DNA of 64,000 nucleotides from Methanohalophilus sp. RSK (GTDB lineage Archaea > Halobacteriota > Methanosarcinia > Methanosarcinales > Methanosarcinaceae), in the NCBI RefSeq assembly GCF_003722075.1, contig NZ_RDSK01000001.1:124001-188000 (forward strand). The letters are read 5' to 3'. Made by a program: the position numbers and the translations under genes. Numbering within the stretch: the first letter of the stretch is position 1; every line of letters starts with the position of its first letter. The notes under the pieces were generated by a model. It was given only the letters and a program-made list of their open reading frames with translations, had not been told where the DNA came from and ran no database searches. Below are positions 36,893-46,560 of the stretch, one piece after another.

Positions 36893-37387
36893 GTGAGAGG
36901 ATTGGACAAAGTGATTAAAGGTAAAGCATGGATCTTCGGTGACGATGTGGACACCGATGTAATAATCCCGGGTAAATACCTGCGCACCACCGATATGCAG
37001 GTCTTTGCCGATCATGCCATGGAAGGCATCGACCCTGATTTTTCAAACAAAGTATCCCCCGGCGACATCATTGTTGGCGGCAATAATTTTGGCTGTGGCT
37101 CCTCCAGGGAACAGGCTCCCCTGGCGCTCAAACATGCAGGTGTGGGCTGTGTGGTTGCCAGATCCTTCGGACGTATCTTTTTCCGCAACTCCATCAATGT
37201 AGGTCTGCCATTGATAGAGGCGGATGTGGAATGTGAGGAGGGTGAGGAGGTCGAAGTAAATCTCTCTGAAGGTGCCATTAAAGTGGGTGACAGGACCTAT
37301 AAAGGCCAGCAACTTCCTGATTTCCTCCTGGAAATACTGAGTGACGGCGGGCTTGTCGAGCATCGTAAAAAACAACAGCAGGGCTAA
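36893..37387 (+). CDS. leuD: 3-isopropylmalate dehydratase small subunit (LeuD/HacB type)
   Basis: 164 residues from GTG 36893 (TTG 36902 is possible). [19 protein letters not shown] and [20 protein letters not shown] are the swivelling-domain signatures, with YLRT marking the LeuD/HacB type. [15 protein letters not shown] follows. It works with a large subunit encoded elsewhere to isomerise isopropylmalate, or homocitrate in the coenzyme B pathway. It is the first gene of a three-gene operon with DUF7714 and the dehydrogenase. Confidence 0.88.
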   Translation: MRGLDKVIKGKAWIFGDDVDTDVIIPGKYLRTTDMQVFADHAMEGIDPDFSNKVSPGDIIVGGNNFGCGSSREQAPLALKHAGVGCVVARSFGRIFFRNSINVGLPLIEADVECEEGEEVEVNLSEGAIKVGDRTYKGQQLPDFLLEILSDGGLVEHRKKQQQG

Positions 37388-37391
37388 ATCC

Positions 37392-38240
37392 ATGATATTC
37401 CCTCAAGAATACAAGCATGTGGGTGTAACCCATATCCATCCGGATGAGGATTCAAAAGAACCCATCTATTTTCTGACCCACTACATGCTTGTGGAGAAAT
37501 GTAATGGGAACAAATGGCTCTATCAGGTGGAACACAGCGGTGAAGACCTGCTGCGTAAAGCCGAATCTGTGAACTTAATCGCAAAACCTGCAAACATTGT
37601 CAGTTTCCCTGAAAAACTCAATATAAAGAACCGCTCCCTCCTGATTCAAAAGGCTGCAGAATTGTGTAAAAACGGTATAACCACGGTCATCTTTACGGGT
37701 ATCGATAATCATGTGACTTTTGTCCATGAACCTGCACCCTCAGCAATTCTGGAACTTGAGATAATGGATATCGCGCCCCCCTATCCATCCTGGCTGACCG
37801 ATGTGGTGCGCCGGCTAGAAACATCGGGTCTATTCGGCGATCTCACAATCACGTTCAAAGAAAACACGATTGATCTGACCCGCTTCAGTGGTCCTGATAC
37901 GGTCTTCCCCTGTTCTTCCTCGGGTCTTGAAGGCAAATGTCTGGATAATGATATAATCGAAAAACCCGGCTCGTTACTTGTGGGTTGTGAAATATCCCGC
38001 TCTCTCTTCGAATCGCGCTTTCCGGGTCTGGAATATGAGTTTATAAGTCTCTGCCCCTTCACCAGTGATATCGTCAGACCCACGGGCCCGTTCATCGCCC
38101 GCTGTTGCAGGGCTGAGAATGTAGGTCAGGTTACCATCAATGGTTATCCTGGCGCAACCGTGCACTGGGGCGCTTGCGAATTTGATGTGGCAAACATGAT
38201 CAGGGAACTTGTGGACAGGATCAGGAAGGATTACGCATGA
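37392..38240 (+). CDS. DUF7714-type conserved methanogen protein
   Basis: 282 residues from the ATG at 37392, four bases after leuD. It begins MIFPQEYKHVGVTHIH and continues with DEDSKEPIYFLTHYMLVEK. TGIDNHVTFVHEPAPSAILE and PGATVHWGACEFDVANMIRE are distinctive stretches. Eight cysteines are scattered but form no obvious cluster motif. It is known from methanogen genomes between leucine-type genes, function unknown. The ATGA overlap with the dehydrogenase says it is made together with the leucine or 2-oxoacid elongation enzymes. Confidence 0.6.
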   Translation: MIFPQEYKHVGVTHIHPDEDSKEPIYFLTHYMLVEKCNGNKWLYQVEHSGEDLLRKAESVNLIAKPANIVSFPEKLNIKNRSLLIQKAAELCKNGITTVIFTGIDNHVTFVHEPAPSAILELEIMDIAPPYPSWLTDVVRRLETSGLFGDLTITFKENTIDLTRFSGPDTVFPCSSSGLEGKCLDNDIIEKPGSLLVGCEISRSLFESRFPGLEYEFISLCPFTSDIVRPTGPFIARCCRAENVGQVTINGYPGATVHWGACEFDVANMIRELVDRIRKDYA

Positions 38241-39232
38241 AACTGGCTGTAATTGAAGGGGATGGTGTGGGCAAAGAGGTAATTCCTGCGGCATTGCAGG
38301 TACTGGATTGCTTCGACCTGCCCTTAGAAAAAATCCCTCTGGAACTGGGTTACGGTAAATGGGAAAAGACCGGTCAGGCAATCACGGATACAGATCTTGA
38401 AATCCTGAAAGATTGTGACTGTATCCTGTTCGGAGCGGTTACAACACCGGCAGATCCAAATTACAAGAGTGTGCTGCTGACCATCCGCCGGGAGCTGGAC
38501 CTCTATGCCAATATACGGCCCTTAAAACCCATAAAGGGAATAAAAGGTGCCACAGGCAACACAGATTTTGATATCCTGGTGGTGCGGGAAAACACCGAAG
38601 GCCTGTATTCCTCCATCGAGGAAGTGGGTACGGATGAGGCCTGGAGCAAGCGTATTATCACACGTCGGGCCTGCGAGCGGATTGCACAAATAGCCTGTGA
38701 ATATGCCGCCAAACGAGACAATCATCTGACCATTGTTCATAAATCCAATGTGATCAAGGCGGATTCCCTGTTCCTCAATACCTGCAGGGATGTTGCCCAA
38801 TCCCACAATGTAATTCACGATGCCATGCTGGTAGATGCCATGGCATATGATATGGTGCGCTCCCCTGAAAAATACGATGTGGTGGTGGCTCCCAACCTCT
38901 ACGGGGATATCCTCAGTGATCTCGGCGGGGCGCTTGTAGGAAGTCTGGGTTTGCTGCCCAGTGCCAATATTGGAGAAAAACAGGCTTTTTTTGAACCGGT
39001 ACACGGCAGTGCTCCCGATATTGCAGGTAAGGGTATAGCCAATCCGATTGCGGCCGTACTTTCAGTGGCCATGCTGCTGGACTGGTTGGATAGACCTGAA
39101 CAGGCCCGCATTGTCAGGGAAGCGGTGGAGGCTTCCATTAATGAAAACATAAAGACTGCTGATCTGGGTGGCAACTCTACAACAGCAGAAGTAACAGAAT
39201 TTCTGGTGCACTACGTGCGATCCCATTGCTGA
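38237..39232 (+). CDS. leuB: 3-isopropylmalate / homoisocitrate dehydrogenase
   Basis: 331 residues. KLAVIEGDGVGKEVIPAALQ is the start of the isocitrate/isopropylmalate dehydrogenase family. RRELDLYANIRPLKPI, VVRENTEGLYSSIEE and the NAD-binding NLYGDILSDLGGALVGSLG, then EPVHGSAPDIAGKGIANP, are complete. The family splits into LeuB and AksF (coenzyme B side-chain synthesis) and I cannot decide between them by eye. It is coupled to DUF7714 by ATGA. Confidence 0.9.
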   Translation: MKLAVIEGDGVGKEVIPAALQVLDCFDLPLEKIPLELGYGKWEKTGQAITDTDLEILKDCDCILFGAVTTPADPNYKSVLLTIRRELDLYANIRPLKPIKGIKGATGNTDFDILVVRENTEGLYSSIEEVGTDEAWSKRIITRRACERIAQIACEYAAKRDNHLTIVHKSNVIKADSLFLNTCRDVAQSHNVIHDAMLVDAMAYDMVRSPEKYDVVVAPNLYGDILSDLGGALVGSLGLLPSANIGEKQAFFEPVHGSAPDIAGKGIANPIAAVLSVAMLLDWLDRPEQARIVREAVEASINENIKTADLGGNSTTAEVTEFLVHYVRSHC

Positions 39233-39235
39233 TTC

Positions 39236-39440
39236 TCAGGTCACGCCCAGCAGGGAGGCAATTCCCTTCTCTGTTACCACGGCGCTTCCTCCGCCAATCC
39301 ACATCATTATCACAAAATCGGTAGCTGCTGCCAGAGGGTGGCCCCCGTCCACAACCCGTATCATAAGAGCAGATATAATGGCATGGATGAAGTGAACATG
39401 TCCTGCATAAGTTGACTTGAGGTAGAGAATAGGTTTCTAC
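39236..39440 (-). pseudogene. C-terminal fragment of an unknown membrane protein
   Basis: The minus strand reads KPILYLKSTYAGHVHFIHAI, ISALMIRVVDGGHPLAAATD and FVIMMWIGGGSAVVTEKG, ending in TGA at 39236. Upstream the frame is closed by TAG and no start is present. Two hydrophobic helices and a Gly-rich turn suggest the end of a transporter. I do not recognise the family. Confidence 0.45.
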
Positions 39441-39489
39441 AGAGCCCGTAAAATACTATTATTTATAAATAATCCAGCAAATTGGCAAA

Positions 39490-40194
39490 TCAGCTCTTGA
39501 TCCGTGTACCCACACGTTCTCCTTCGACAGGTTCACTCTTTATTTTTTCCTGCATTACGACTTTGTAAATATCCCCTTCGCTGGATCCATCCATAACGAT
39601 TGTTTCGATATTACATCTCTCGATTATTTTTGCAGCCAGGGGGTCGACAGGGGATTTTGAACCGGCTTTCATTTCGGTGGACATTACCACATCAAGCAGT
39701 TCTTTGGGACTCATCACATCAAATTTTTGAGCATCTGGGGATGTTGTCGGATCTTTTGAATATACGCCGTCCACAGAAGTTGCAATCACCATCAACTCAG
39801 CTCCCAGATACTCGGCAAGTACAGCGGATACCGTATCTGTGGTCTGTCCCGGGATTACCCCTCCCATTACAATGATTTTGCCGGAGGACAGGGCAAGTTC
39901 TGCATCCTTATAATTCAAAGGAGGCTCCGGGTATGCATGTTTGCCAAGTGCGGCTATCAGGAGTTGTGCGTTGAGACGGGTTACATCGATCCCTATAAAA
40001 TCACAGGTGACCTCATTAGCACCGACCTGCCTGGCAGTTTCTATGTACTGGCGGGCGGCAACACCCCCACCGGTCACGACTACCACGGAATGTTCTTTTG
40101 AAAGCTCTTCCAGCATGTCGGCGTATTTTGCGAACCTCTCTGGATCCAGGTCCCTGGCAAGAATGGATCCGCCTATTGATATTACTACTAGCAT
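39490..40194 (-). CDS. pyrH: UMP kinase, archaeal type
   Basis: 234 residues. VVISIGGSILARDLDPERFA opens the amino-acid-kinase fold. VVVTGGGVAARQYIETAR, GVIPGQTTDTVSAVLAEYLG (phosphate and UMP binding) and VYSKDPTTSPDAQKFD are in place. It phosphorylates UMP to UDP and so also supplies the UDP-sugars of the glycan locus. Monocistronic. Confidence 0.93.
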   Translation of the reverse strand: MLVVISIGGSILARDLDPERFAKYADMLEELSKEHSVVVVTGGGVAARQYIETARQVGANEVTCDFIGIDVTRLNAQLLIAALGKHAYPEPPLNYKDAELALSSGKIIVMGGVIPGQTTDTVSAVLAEYLGAELMVIATSVDGVYSKDPTTSPDAQKFDVMSPKELLDVVMSTEMKAGSKSPVDPLAAKIIERCNIETIVMDGSSEGDIYKVVMQEKIKSEPVEGERVGTRIKS

Positions 40195-40279
40195 GAATGG
40201 TCCTCCGGATATTGTTCAGAAGTATTATATAAATATACTATATGCAAAAGGTGGATGTGACGAATACAGCCTTTTTGTA

Positions 40280-40560
40280 AAAAAGATTTGTTGAGGCTGC
40301 ATTTTCCTACCTTCGTGAACTACCCCTGAGCTAAAGACTCAGAGGCTTCCTGCTTCATCCTTTGAACTCATGTTCACAAGTCCACAGACCTTTCCCCTCG
40401 TCCCGAGGGTGCCTTAACATCGTAAGTATTGGTACGATTCAATGGACTATATACTTTTCTGTATTTCTGGTATCGATTCTGAGTTAAAGGAAGTTATTAA
40501 ATCAGGGGTAAGGACGCTTATATCCTCTGGGCTAAAGACTCAGGGGTTTTACGCTGTGTT
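40280..40560. repeat. IS200/IS605-like end pair or miniature element
   Basis: No gene between pyrH and the ferredoxin. Two related hairpins sit about 200 bases apart: CCCCTGAG-CTAAAGA-CTCAG at 40323-40341 and CTGGGCTAAAGACTCAGGGG at 40527-40546. Both share GCTAAAGACTCAG and resemble the left-end hairpin of the IS at 6397. The interval has no transposase. A palindrome-associated miniature element or a pair of solo IS ends is the likeliest reading. Confidence 0.5.
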
Positions 40561-40706
40561 CTATAAATGGTATGCCTGATACAATCGCTCTATGCCCAAA
40601 ACCCGGGCATCTGAAGAACAGGTAGTGGTTATGTAGTAGATTCCCTCTTCAGACATAGGATTGGCCCGGCAAAGTTGTTCAAAAAAGTAAAGAGAAAATG
40701 GAATAA

Positions 40707-40883
40707 TTATTCCACTGTTATTGCTTCGGTTGGACAGACGTCCACGCATGCACCACAGTCTACACACTCTTCAGCGTCTACGACTGCAATGTTTTCATCG
40801 CTCATTGAGATTGCTTCAGAGGGACATTCGTCCACACATGTTCCGCAACCTACACATTCGTCAACATTGATTACTGCTACCAT
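40707..40883 (-). CDS. 2[4Fe-4S] ferredoxin
   Basis: 58 residues (ATG 40883, TAA 40707), with AGGAGAG upstream. Two CxxCxxCxxxCP motifs, [12 protein letters not shown] and [12 protein letters not shown], each bind a [4Fe-4S] cluster, as in clostridial-type ferredoxins used as electron carriers in methanogenesis. Highly acidic (D/E-rich), as expected in a halophile. Complete and monocistronic. Confidence 0.93.
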   Translation of the reverse strand: MVAVINVDECVGCGTCVDECPSEAISMSDENIAVVDAEECVDCGACVDVCPTEAITVE

Positions 40884-41105
40884 ATCTATCGACTCTCCTG
40901 TTAATTTTTGATGTCTTAATAGACTTCAATCTATCATTGAACAACTAAAATAAAAAGTTATCGATTAGGATTTATAACATCTTGTTTCGCCCTACTTTGA
41001 ATGAGTAAAGGAAGATTGCAGAACCTTTTTACTTTAACAGACATATTTATTTTGGATGAATGCAATGATATTGTAAACACACTCTCAATTTGGGTATATG
41101 ATAGA

Positions 41106-41660
41106 ATGAAAGATGAAAAAGCAATTTCTCCTGTTGTCGGCATCATGTTAATGATTGCCATAACCATTGTTCTTGGAGTCACTCTGATTTTCTTTGCCAC
41201 AGCCTTTGAAATGCAGGAACCTGCGCCTTTTGTGGCTCATTCAAGCGGGGAACTGGTACGCAAAGGGGGTGCAGATGTACAGAAGACAGATCAAAGAGTA
41301 TATTTGTATCATGAAGGCGGAGATCCAATTGATGTATCTGATATTGAAATTGTTGTATCATTTGATAAGAATGATAAAGTGGGAACACTCCATAATTTTC
41401 CTATAGAAGGAGATGACCCCAATCCAACTTCCGAATATGTAAGTGGTGATGATGTATTCGATAATAGTCATAACTCAATAGAAGGGTCTATTGGAACGGG
41501 AGATGTTGATGATGATGGCATGTGGTCCACAGGGGAATATGTGATGTTCAGAATTTCCAATACTGCAGTTTCTCTTAATTCTGGAGATATTGTTTATGTT
41601 AAAATCATACATACGCCCACCAACACAGTAATCATGGAAGAAACTCTGACCGCTTCCTGA
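41106..41660 (+). CDS. Archaeal type IV pilin-like protein
   Basis: 184 residues from the ATG at 41106; the upstream in-frame codon at 41001 is rejected because MKDEKAISPVVGIMLMIAIT is a textbook class III signal (cut before ISPVVG). The hydrophobic helix AISPVVGIMLMIAITIVLGV assembles pili after processing by a prepilin peptidase. The C-terminal domain is acidic and beta-rich, with a DVDDDGMWSTGEYV calcium-like loop. Likely surface pilus or adhesin subunit. Confidence 0.85.
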   Translation: MKDEKAISPVVGIMLMIAITIVLGVTLIFFATAFEMQEPAPFVAHSSGELVRKGGADVQKTDQRVYLYHEGGDPIDVSDIEIVVSFDKNDKVGTLHNFPIEGDDPNPTSEYVSGDDVFDNSHNSIEGSIGTGDVDDDGMWSTGEYVMFRISNTAVSLNSGDIVYVKIIHTPTNTVIMEETLTAS

Positions 41661-41715
41661 CACGCATAATATCCCATCCAATATCTTTTTAATAGGAGGA
41701 GCTTTAGGGAAAGCC

Positions 41716-43917
41716 ATGAGCACCCCTGACAATTATATCCAGTATTTCCCCCTGGAGCAATGTTATCCCAACCAGAAGGACGCAATGGAGAAGATTCACC
41801 GCTCCCTGCTGGAGGAAAATCTGGTGCTTTTTGAAGGAGCCTGTGGGACCGGGAAGACCCTGAGTGCTCTGGTTCCGTCGTTGCATGTGGGAAAACAATT
41901 GGGCAAAACCGTGTTCATTGCCACGAATGTCCACCAACAGATGTTACAGTTCATAGATGAGGCCCGCCAGATTAAACTATCACATGATATCAAGGTCCTG
42001 GTTTTCAAGGGTAAGATGGGCATGTGTCCCCTGAAACAGGGCTATGATGAATGCGAGGCCAAGCGGGACAATACCTACGATCTCATGGAGATCGAAAAGG
42101 AAATCATTCTCAAAAAACAGGAATCAAAGGCTGCCTGGGACGAGTATAAATCCTCGGGGGAAGCAGCTCATGCTTCTCTGAGGGATGCGATTGATGAAGA
42201 ACGGGAAAAGCTCGAGGAAAAAGCAAGTTCCCTGAGGAAACGTTCATGTGATCCCCTGTATGAGGTTTTAAGGGCAGAGGATGAAAAATTCCAGAAGTGG
42301 CTTTTCCAGGATGTACGCGATCCAGAACAGGTCAATGATTACGCAGCTGAAAACGGGATGTGTGGCTATGAACTTCTCAAGCGGGAGTTGAAAAATGCTG
42401 ATCTTGTCATAGGTAATTTCCATCATGTCCTCAATGATATGATTTTTTCCACAATGCTGCGCTGGATGGACAAAGAACCCGAAGATATTATTGCGATATT
42501 TGATGAAGCCCATAATATAGAAAATGCTGCCAGGTCCCATTCATCCATTACTCTGGCCGAACATACCATTGAAAGTGCCCTGGCTGAACTCAATGCCAAT
42601 GAAAAAAGTGATCTTTTCACCTCCATGCCGGTTGAGGACGTGGAAGCCGTACTCTCCATCCTCCTGGAAGTGGTCAGGGATACCTATGATAACCGTTTCA
42701 AGTTCGGGGAACGCCAGCGGGTGGGGCGCAACTGGTATGATATACGCATAAGTGACCCCTATGAAAGAAATGATGTGGTCTATGCCCGTTTTATGAGGCG
42801 GATGAAAGAGACCGGTTATGGGGAGGAAAAACAGGTACAGGAATTGCTCGGGATTGCTGCTGAAGTGGGAGGTCTACTGGATAATGCCTATCATGAACAG
42901 TACAAACAGGGCCAGACCCCGATCCTGAAAAGATCCCACTTAAAACCCACAGCAGAATTTTTCTCCCAGTATCTTAAACTCTCCAACAACGAAAATTATT
43001 ATCCGGTACTCAATGTCCGCCGGGATCAGGGCGGGGAGATCTACGGCAGGCTGGAATTGTTCACCTGTATCCCTAAAAACGTTACAGGTCCGCTGCTGGA
43101 TTCGATCTACTCGGCAATCCTGATGTCTGCAACCCTGCGTCCCTTCGATATGATCAAAAGCACGCTGGGTATCACGCGGCAGACATGCGATCTGGTCTAT
43201 GGTCTGACCTTTCCCGAAGAACACAGGTTGACTATCACAGTATCCGTGCCTCCCCAGTATTCGCGTATAAGGGACGACCCCCAGAACCTCCAGATACTGG
43301 AACAGGTGTTACAGGACACGATTGAAAATGCCGGGGGCAATGTGATCATCTTCTTCCCGAATGCTTTTGAGGCAAAACGCCATTTCCGCAAATTCGATGG
43401 CGTGCTTGGTGTCGAACTGTTCCTTGATGAAACCGGTGTATCTGCTCAGGATATACGCAAGCAATTCTTCCAGATTGGAGAACAGGGAGGCAAAGCTGTC
43501 CTTTTCACCTATCTCTGGGGTACCCTCAGTGAAGGAGTGGATTACAGGAATGGCCGGGGTCGGGTTGTTGTGGTGGTCGGTGTAGGTTATTCGGCCCTGA
43601 ATGACAGGATGCATGCGGTGGAATCTGCCTATGATCATGAATTCGGTTATGGTGCCGGGTGGGAGTATGCGGTACAGGTTCCCACGATACGCAAGATCAG
43701 ACAGGCTATGGGCAGAGTGGTACGTTCACCGGCCGATTACGGTGTCAGGATACTGCTGGATGGCAGGTTCATGACGGATTCGGCTAAAAGACTGGGAAAA
43801 TATTCGGTATACCCCTCATTTCCCGAAGATGAGAGGAAGGAATTCCTTGATGTGGAAGCAGGGAAAGTGAAATATTCCCTGCTCAATTTCTTTTCGGACA
43901 TGGAAGAGCTGTCCTGA
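41716..43917 (+). CDS. XPD/Rad3-family Fe-S DNA helicase
   Basis: 733 residues. Walker A is GACGTGKT (41-48) and the DEAH box is 263-266 (IFDEAHNIE). Four cysteines between them (C104, C113, C178, C216) match the XPD [4Fe-4S] domain. MSATLRPFDMIKSTLG, WGTLSEGVDYRNGRG and IRQAMGRVVRSPADYG are helicase domain 2 motifs. It unwinds DNA 5'-3' in repair. Start ATG follows AGGAGG with an AGGGAAAGCC spacer. Confidence 0.92.
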   Translation: MSTPDNYIQYFPLEQCYPNQKDAMEKIHRSLLEENLVLFEGACGTGKTLSALVPSLHVGKQLGKTVFIATNVHQQMLQFIDEARQIKLSHDIKVLVFKGKMGMCPLKQGYDECEAKRDNTYDLMEIEKEIILKKQESKAAWDEYKSSGEAAHASLRDAIDEEREKLEEKASSLRKRSCDPLYEVLRAEDEKFQKWLFQDVRDPEQVNDYAAENGMCGYELLKRELKNADLVIGNFHHVLNDMIFSTMLRWMDKEPEDIIAIFDEAHNIENAARSHSSITLAEHTIESALAELNANEKSDLFTSMPVEDVEAVLSILLEVVRDTYDNRFKFGERQRVGRNWYDIRISDPYERNDVVYARFMRRMKETGYGEEKQVQELLGIAAEVGGLLDNAYHEQYKQGQTPILKRSHLKPTAEFFSQYLKLSNNENYYPVLNVRRDQGGEIYGRLELFTCIPKNVTGPLLDSIYSAILMSATLRPFDMIKSTLGITRQTCDLVYGLTFPEEHRLTITVSVPPQYSRIRDDPQNLQILEQVLQDTIENAGGNVIIFFPNAFEAKRHFRKFDGVLGVELFLDETGVSAQDIRKQFFQIGEQGGKAVLFTYLWGTLSEGVDYRNGRGRVVVVVGVGYSALNDRMHAVESAYDHEFGYGAGWEYAVQVPTIRKIRQAMGRVVRSPADYGVRILLDGRFMTDSAKRLGKYSVYPSFPEDERKEFLDVEAGKVKYSLLNFFSDMEELS

Positions 43918-43955
43918 CACATATATATATGATTGTGAATTAGTTCCAAGGTACC

Positions 43956-44915
43956 ATGATCGAGATCACATCCCCTTCAAGGCTGCACCTCTCCCTGATC
44001 GATCTCAATGCTTCCCTGGGCCGGGTTGATGGAGGAGTGGGGGTTAGTCTGCAATATCCCCACATTCATCTTACCGCTGAAAAAAATGATCATGTGGAGA
44101 TTAACGGCAGCTCATTATTATACGACAAAGTGCAAGCTGCGATTTCTGCCCTGCTGCCTGAAGGAGAAGGGATCAATATCTATCTTGATGAGGATATGCC
44201 TGCCCATGTAGGTCTGGGTTCGGGCACACAGGTGGCTTTGTGTACTGCGGCTGCGATCAACGAGCTCTTCGAACTGGGCCTTTCGGTCAGACAGCTGGCC
44301 CAAAAAGTGGGCAGGGGTGGTACTTCCGGCATTGGTGTGGCGGCTTTTGAGGAAGGAGGTTTCCTTGTGGATTGCGGACATCGTTTCTCTGATAAAGGCG
44401 CCTTTTCTCCCTCCTCTGCCAGTCCGGCACCGCCCGCTCCGATAGTTTTCAGGCATGATTTTCCGGACTGGCCCATAGTGCTGGCTCTTCCTGACAGGCA
44501 GGGAGCGCATGATGCCCAGGAAGTGGATATTTTCAGGCAGGTCTGTCCTGTACCCCTGGAGGATGTACAGGCGATCTCCCACATCGTTCTGATGCAGATG
44601 ATTCCGGCGGTTATTGAAAATGATATTGAGAATTTCGGCAGTGCACTTGACAGCCTGCAGACGCTGGGCTTCAAAAAACAAGAGATCTCCCTGCAGAGCC
44701 AGCAGGTGCGGGATGTAATTGAACAGATGAGACTTGCCGGCACCCATGGTGTCGGGATGAGTTCCTTTGGGCCTGCAATATGTGGTTTTGTTGAGAATGA
44801 AAATCAGGGGAAACGTATTGTCCGGGAAATGCAAAACTTCCTGGATGAGAATATAGGGGGTAAGGTTTTACTTACAACTCCCAATAATACCGGTGCGGAT
44901 ATCAGGATGGATTAA
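43956..44915 (+). CDS. mptG: Beta-ribofuranosylaminobenzene 5'-phosphate synthase
   Basis: 319 residues, GHMP-kinase-like. ITSPSRLHLSLIDLNASLGR begins the fold, PAHVGLGSGTQVALCTAAAI is the phosphate-binding motif and GRGGTSGIGVAAFEEGGFLVDCGH is the family signature. It joins p-aminobenzoate-type precursors with PRPP in tetrahydromethanopterin synthesis, so it marks a methanogen. A TATA-like ACATATATATATG lies just upstream. Confidence 0.92.
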   Translation: MIEITSPSRLHLSLIDLNASLGRVDGGVGVSLQYPHIHLTAEKNDHVEINGSSLLYDKVQAAISALLPEGEGINIYLDEDMPAHVGLGSGTQVALCTAAAINELFELGLSVRQLAQKVGRGGTSGIGVAAFEEGGFLVDCGHRFSDKGAFSPSSASPAPPAPIVFRHDFPDWPIVLALPDRQGAHDAQEVDIFRQVCPVPLEDVQAISHIVLMQMIPAVIENDIENFGSALDSLQTLGFKKQEISLQSQQVRDVIEQMRLAGTHGVGMSSFGPAICGFVENENQGKRIVREMQNFLDENIGGKVLLTTPNNTGADIRMD

Positions 44916-44917
44916 CC

Positions 44918-45871
44918 TTGAATGTGAAAACCTGGTTTGCAGATATTGAAATCAATGAAGATGGAAGTGTGGCTGACTGCAGGCCATGTAGTCAGGATGT
45001 GCAGCAGCTGGCAGAAAGATTGCTTGTCTTTCAGGCAGATCCCAAACAAATCCCGCCGGCACGTTTTGATCCGGTTCAAAATGCCATTGAATGCGGTTTT
45101 GCAGCAGGGGAAACTGAATATTATTCCCTGTTGCAGCAAACCTGTATTGCAGCCACGCGGCTTAAGATAAAGAATTCCTATTCTCCGGATTTGCGAATTA
45201 TCCATGCTGTGGAAGCACTGGATGATATTGATGAAGCGGCCAACCTGCTTGCTGAGAGATTGGGCATATGGTACGGCGAACATTTCCCCGAAGCAGGCAT
45301 GCTAACCGAAAATCTGGCCAAATTCGTAGCCGAAAACGGGCTCAGGCAGGATTTACAGCAGGATTCGCAGTTCCATGAGGCTGCCCGTTCGTCGGTGGGT
45401 ATGGAAATGGACGCAGAGGACGGAGCTATCATAAAGGCTTTTGCAGCGGACCTCACTTCTCTGTATGAGAGGCGGCATGTGATAGAAGCCTATATTCACA
45501 AAAACATGAAGCAACTCGCTCCCAATCTGGATGAGGTCGCAGGAGCCAATCTGGGTGCTCGATTGATCAGTATGGCCGGGGGGTTGCAATCTCTCTCCCG
45601 GATGCCGTCAAGTACCATTCAGGTGATGGGTGCAAACCAGGCATTATTCAAACATCTCAGAGGCAAGGCTTCTTCTCCCAAACACGGTATTATTTTCAAT
45701 CATCCACTGATCAAGAATTCCCATCCCAAAATCCGGGGCAAAATGGCCCGTGCTCTTGCTTCAAGCCTGAGTATCGCAAGCAGGGTGGATGCTTTTTCCG
45801 GTCAGTTGAATCCCACAATTAAAGAAAAACTGGATCGTAAGGTCCGGTCCATCAAGGGGGGGAGCAAATGA
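44918..45871 (+). CDS. nop5: Nop5/Nop56-58-like C/D box sRNP protein
   Basis: 317 residues, TTG start at 44918 (GTG 44924 possible). An N-terminal fibrillarin-binding domain is followed by a coiled coil and the Nop domain: ANLGARLISMAGGLQSLSRMP, STIQVMGANQALFKHLRG and HGIIFNHPLIKNSHPKIRGK. It scaffolds C/D guide RNAs with L7Ae and fibrillarin for 2'-O-methylation of rRNA and tRNA. Its stop overlaps the fibrillarin start (ATGA), the usual archaeal arrangement. Confidence 0.93.
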   Translation: MNVKTWFADIEINEDGSVADCRPCSQDVQQLAERLLVFQADPKQIPPARFDPVQNAIECGFAAGETEYYSLLQQTCIAATRLKIKNSYSPDLRIIHAVEALDDIDEAANLLAERLGIWYGEHFPEAGMLTENLAKFVAENGLRQDLQQDSQFHEAARSSVGMEMDAEDGAIIKAFAADLTSLYERRHVIEAYIHKNMKQLAPNLDEVAGANLGARLISMAGGLQSLSRMPSSTIQVMGANQALFKHLRGKASSPKHGIIFNHPLIKNSHPKIRGKMARALASSLSIASRVDAFSGQLNPTIKEKLDRKVRSIKGGSK

Positions 45872-46551
45872 AGGTCAAAACCTTCCATGAATACATTTTC
45901 ACGCTACAGCAGGGCAAGAAAAGATTCCTTGCCACCAGAAATCTTTCTCCCGGCTCGCAAGTGTACGGGGAACGCCTGGTGCAGGTTGAACAGGCAGAGT
46001 ACCGTATCTGGGAGCCCAAAAGAAGTAAACTTGCGGCAATGCTGCTCAAAAAACTTCCTTCGCCCTTCACAACCACTTCAAAGGTGCTTTACCTGGGCTC
46101 GGCCACAGGTACCACTGTCAGTCATGTTTCGGATATTGTGCATCAGGGAGTGGTCTATGCAGTGGAATTCTCCCCCCGTACAATGCGGGACATGTTGCCT
46201 ATCTGTGAAGAAAGGCCAAATATAATCCCTCTGCTTGCCGATGCTTCCAAACCGCAATCCTATGCAAATGTTGTGGAGCCTGTTGATGTTATCTTTCAGG
46301 ATGTCGCCCAGCCGGACCAGGCATCCATTGCCCTGTCCAATGTGCAGCACTTCCTCAAACCCGGCGGTTACCTGTTGATGAGCATCAAGGCCCGGAGTGT
46401 GGATTCAACTGCAAAACCCGATACTGTTTTTAAACAGCAGCTCATAACATTACTGGAGCAAGATAATTCAAAATTGGAACTTGTCAAGAAACAGAAACTT
46501 GCACCGTTCCATATCGATCATCTCGGCGTAGTTGTAAAAAAGACTGAATGA
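45868..46551 (+). CDS. flpA: Fibrillarin-like rRNA/tRNA 2'-O-methyltransferase
   Basis: 227 residues. VLYLGSATGTTVSHVSDIV is the SAM-binding motif, YAVEFSPRTMRDMLPICEER and VDVIFQDVAQPDQASIALSN follow and KPGGYLLMSIKARSVDSTAK completes the fold. It is the catalytic subunit of the C/D box RNP and is coupled to nop5. Full length for the family. Confidence 0.95.
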   Translation: MKVKTFHEYIFTLQQGKKRFLATRNLSPGSQVYGERLVQVEQAEYRIWEPKRSKLAAMLLKKLPSPFTTTSKVLYLGSATGTTVSHVSDIVHQGVVYAVEFSPRTMRDMLPICEERPNIIPLLADASKPQSYANVVEPVDVIFQDVAQPDQASIALSNVQHFLKPGGYLLMSIKARSVDSTAKPDTVFKQQLITLLEQDNSKLELVKKQKLAPFHIDHLGVVVKKTE

Positions 46552-46560
46552 GGTTTGCAC

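Noticed and set aside
41001-41105. N-terminal extension of the pilin
   Set aside because: The class III signal peptide must be at the N-terminus; the ATG at 41106 gives the standard form.
44118-44834. Long minus-strand frames opposite mptG
   Set aside because: They are shadows of a well-supported GHMP-family gene and resemble nothing.
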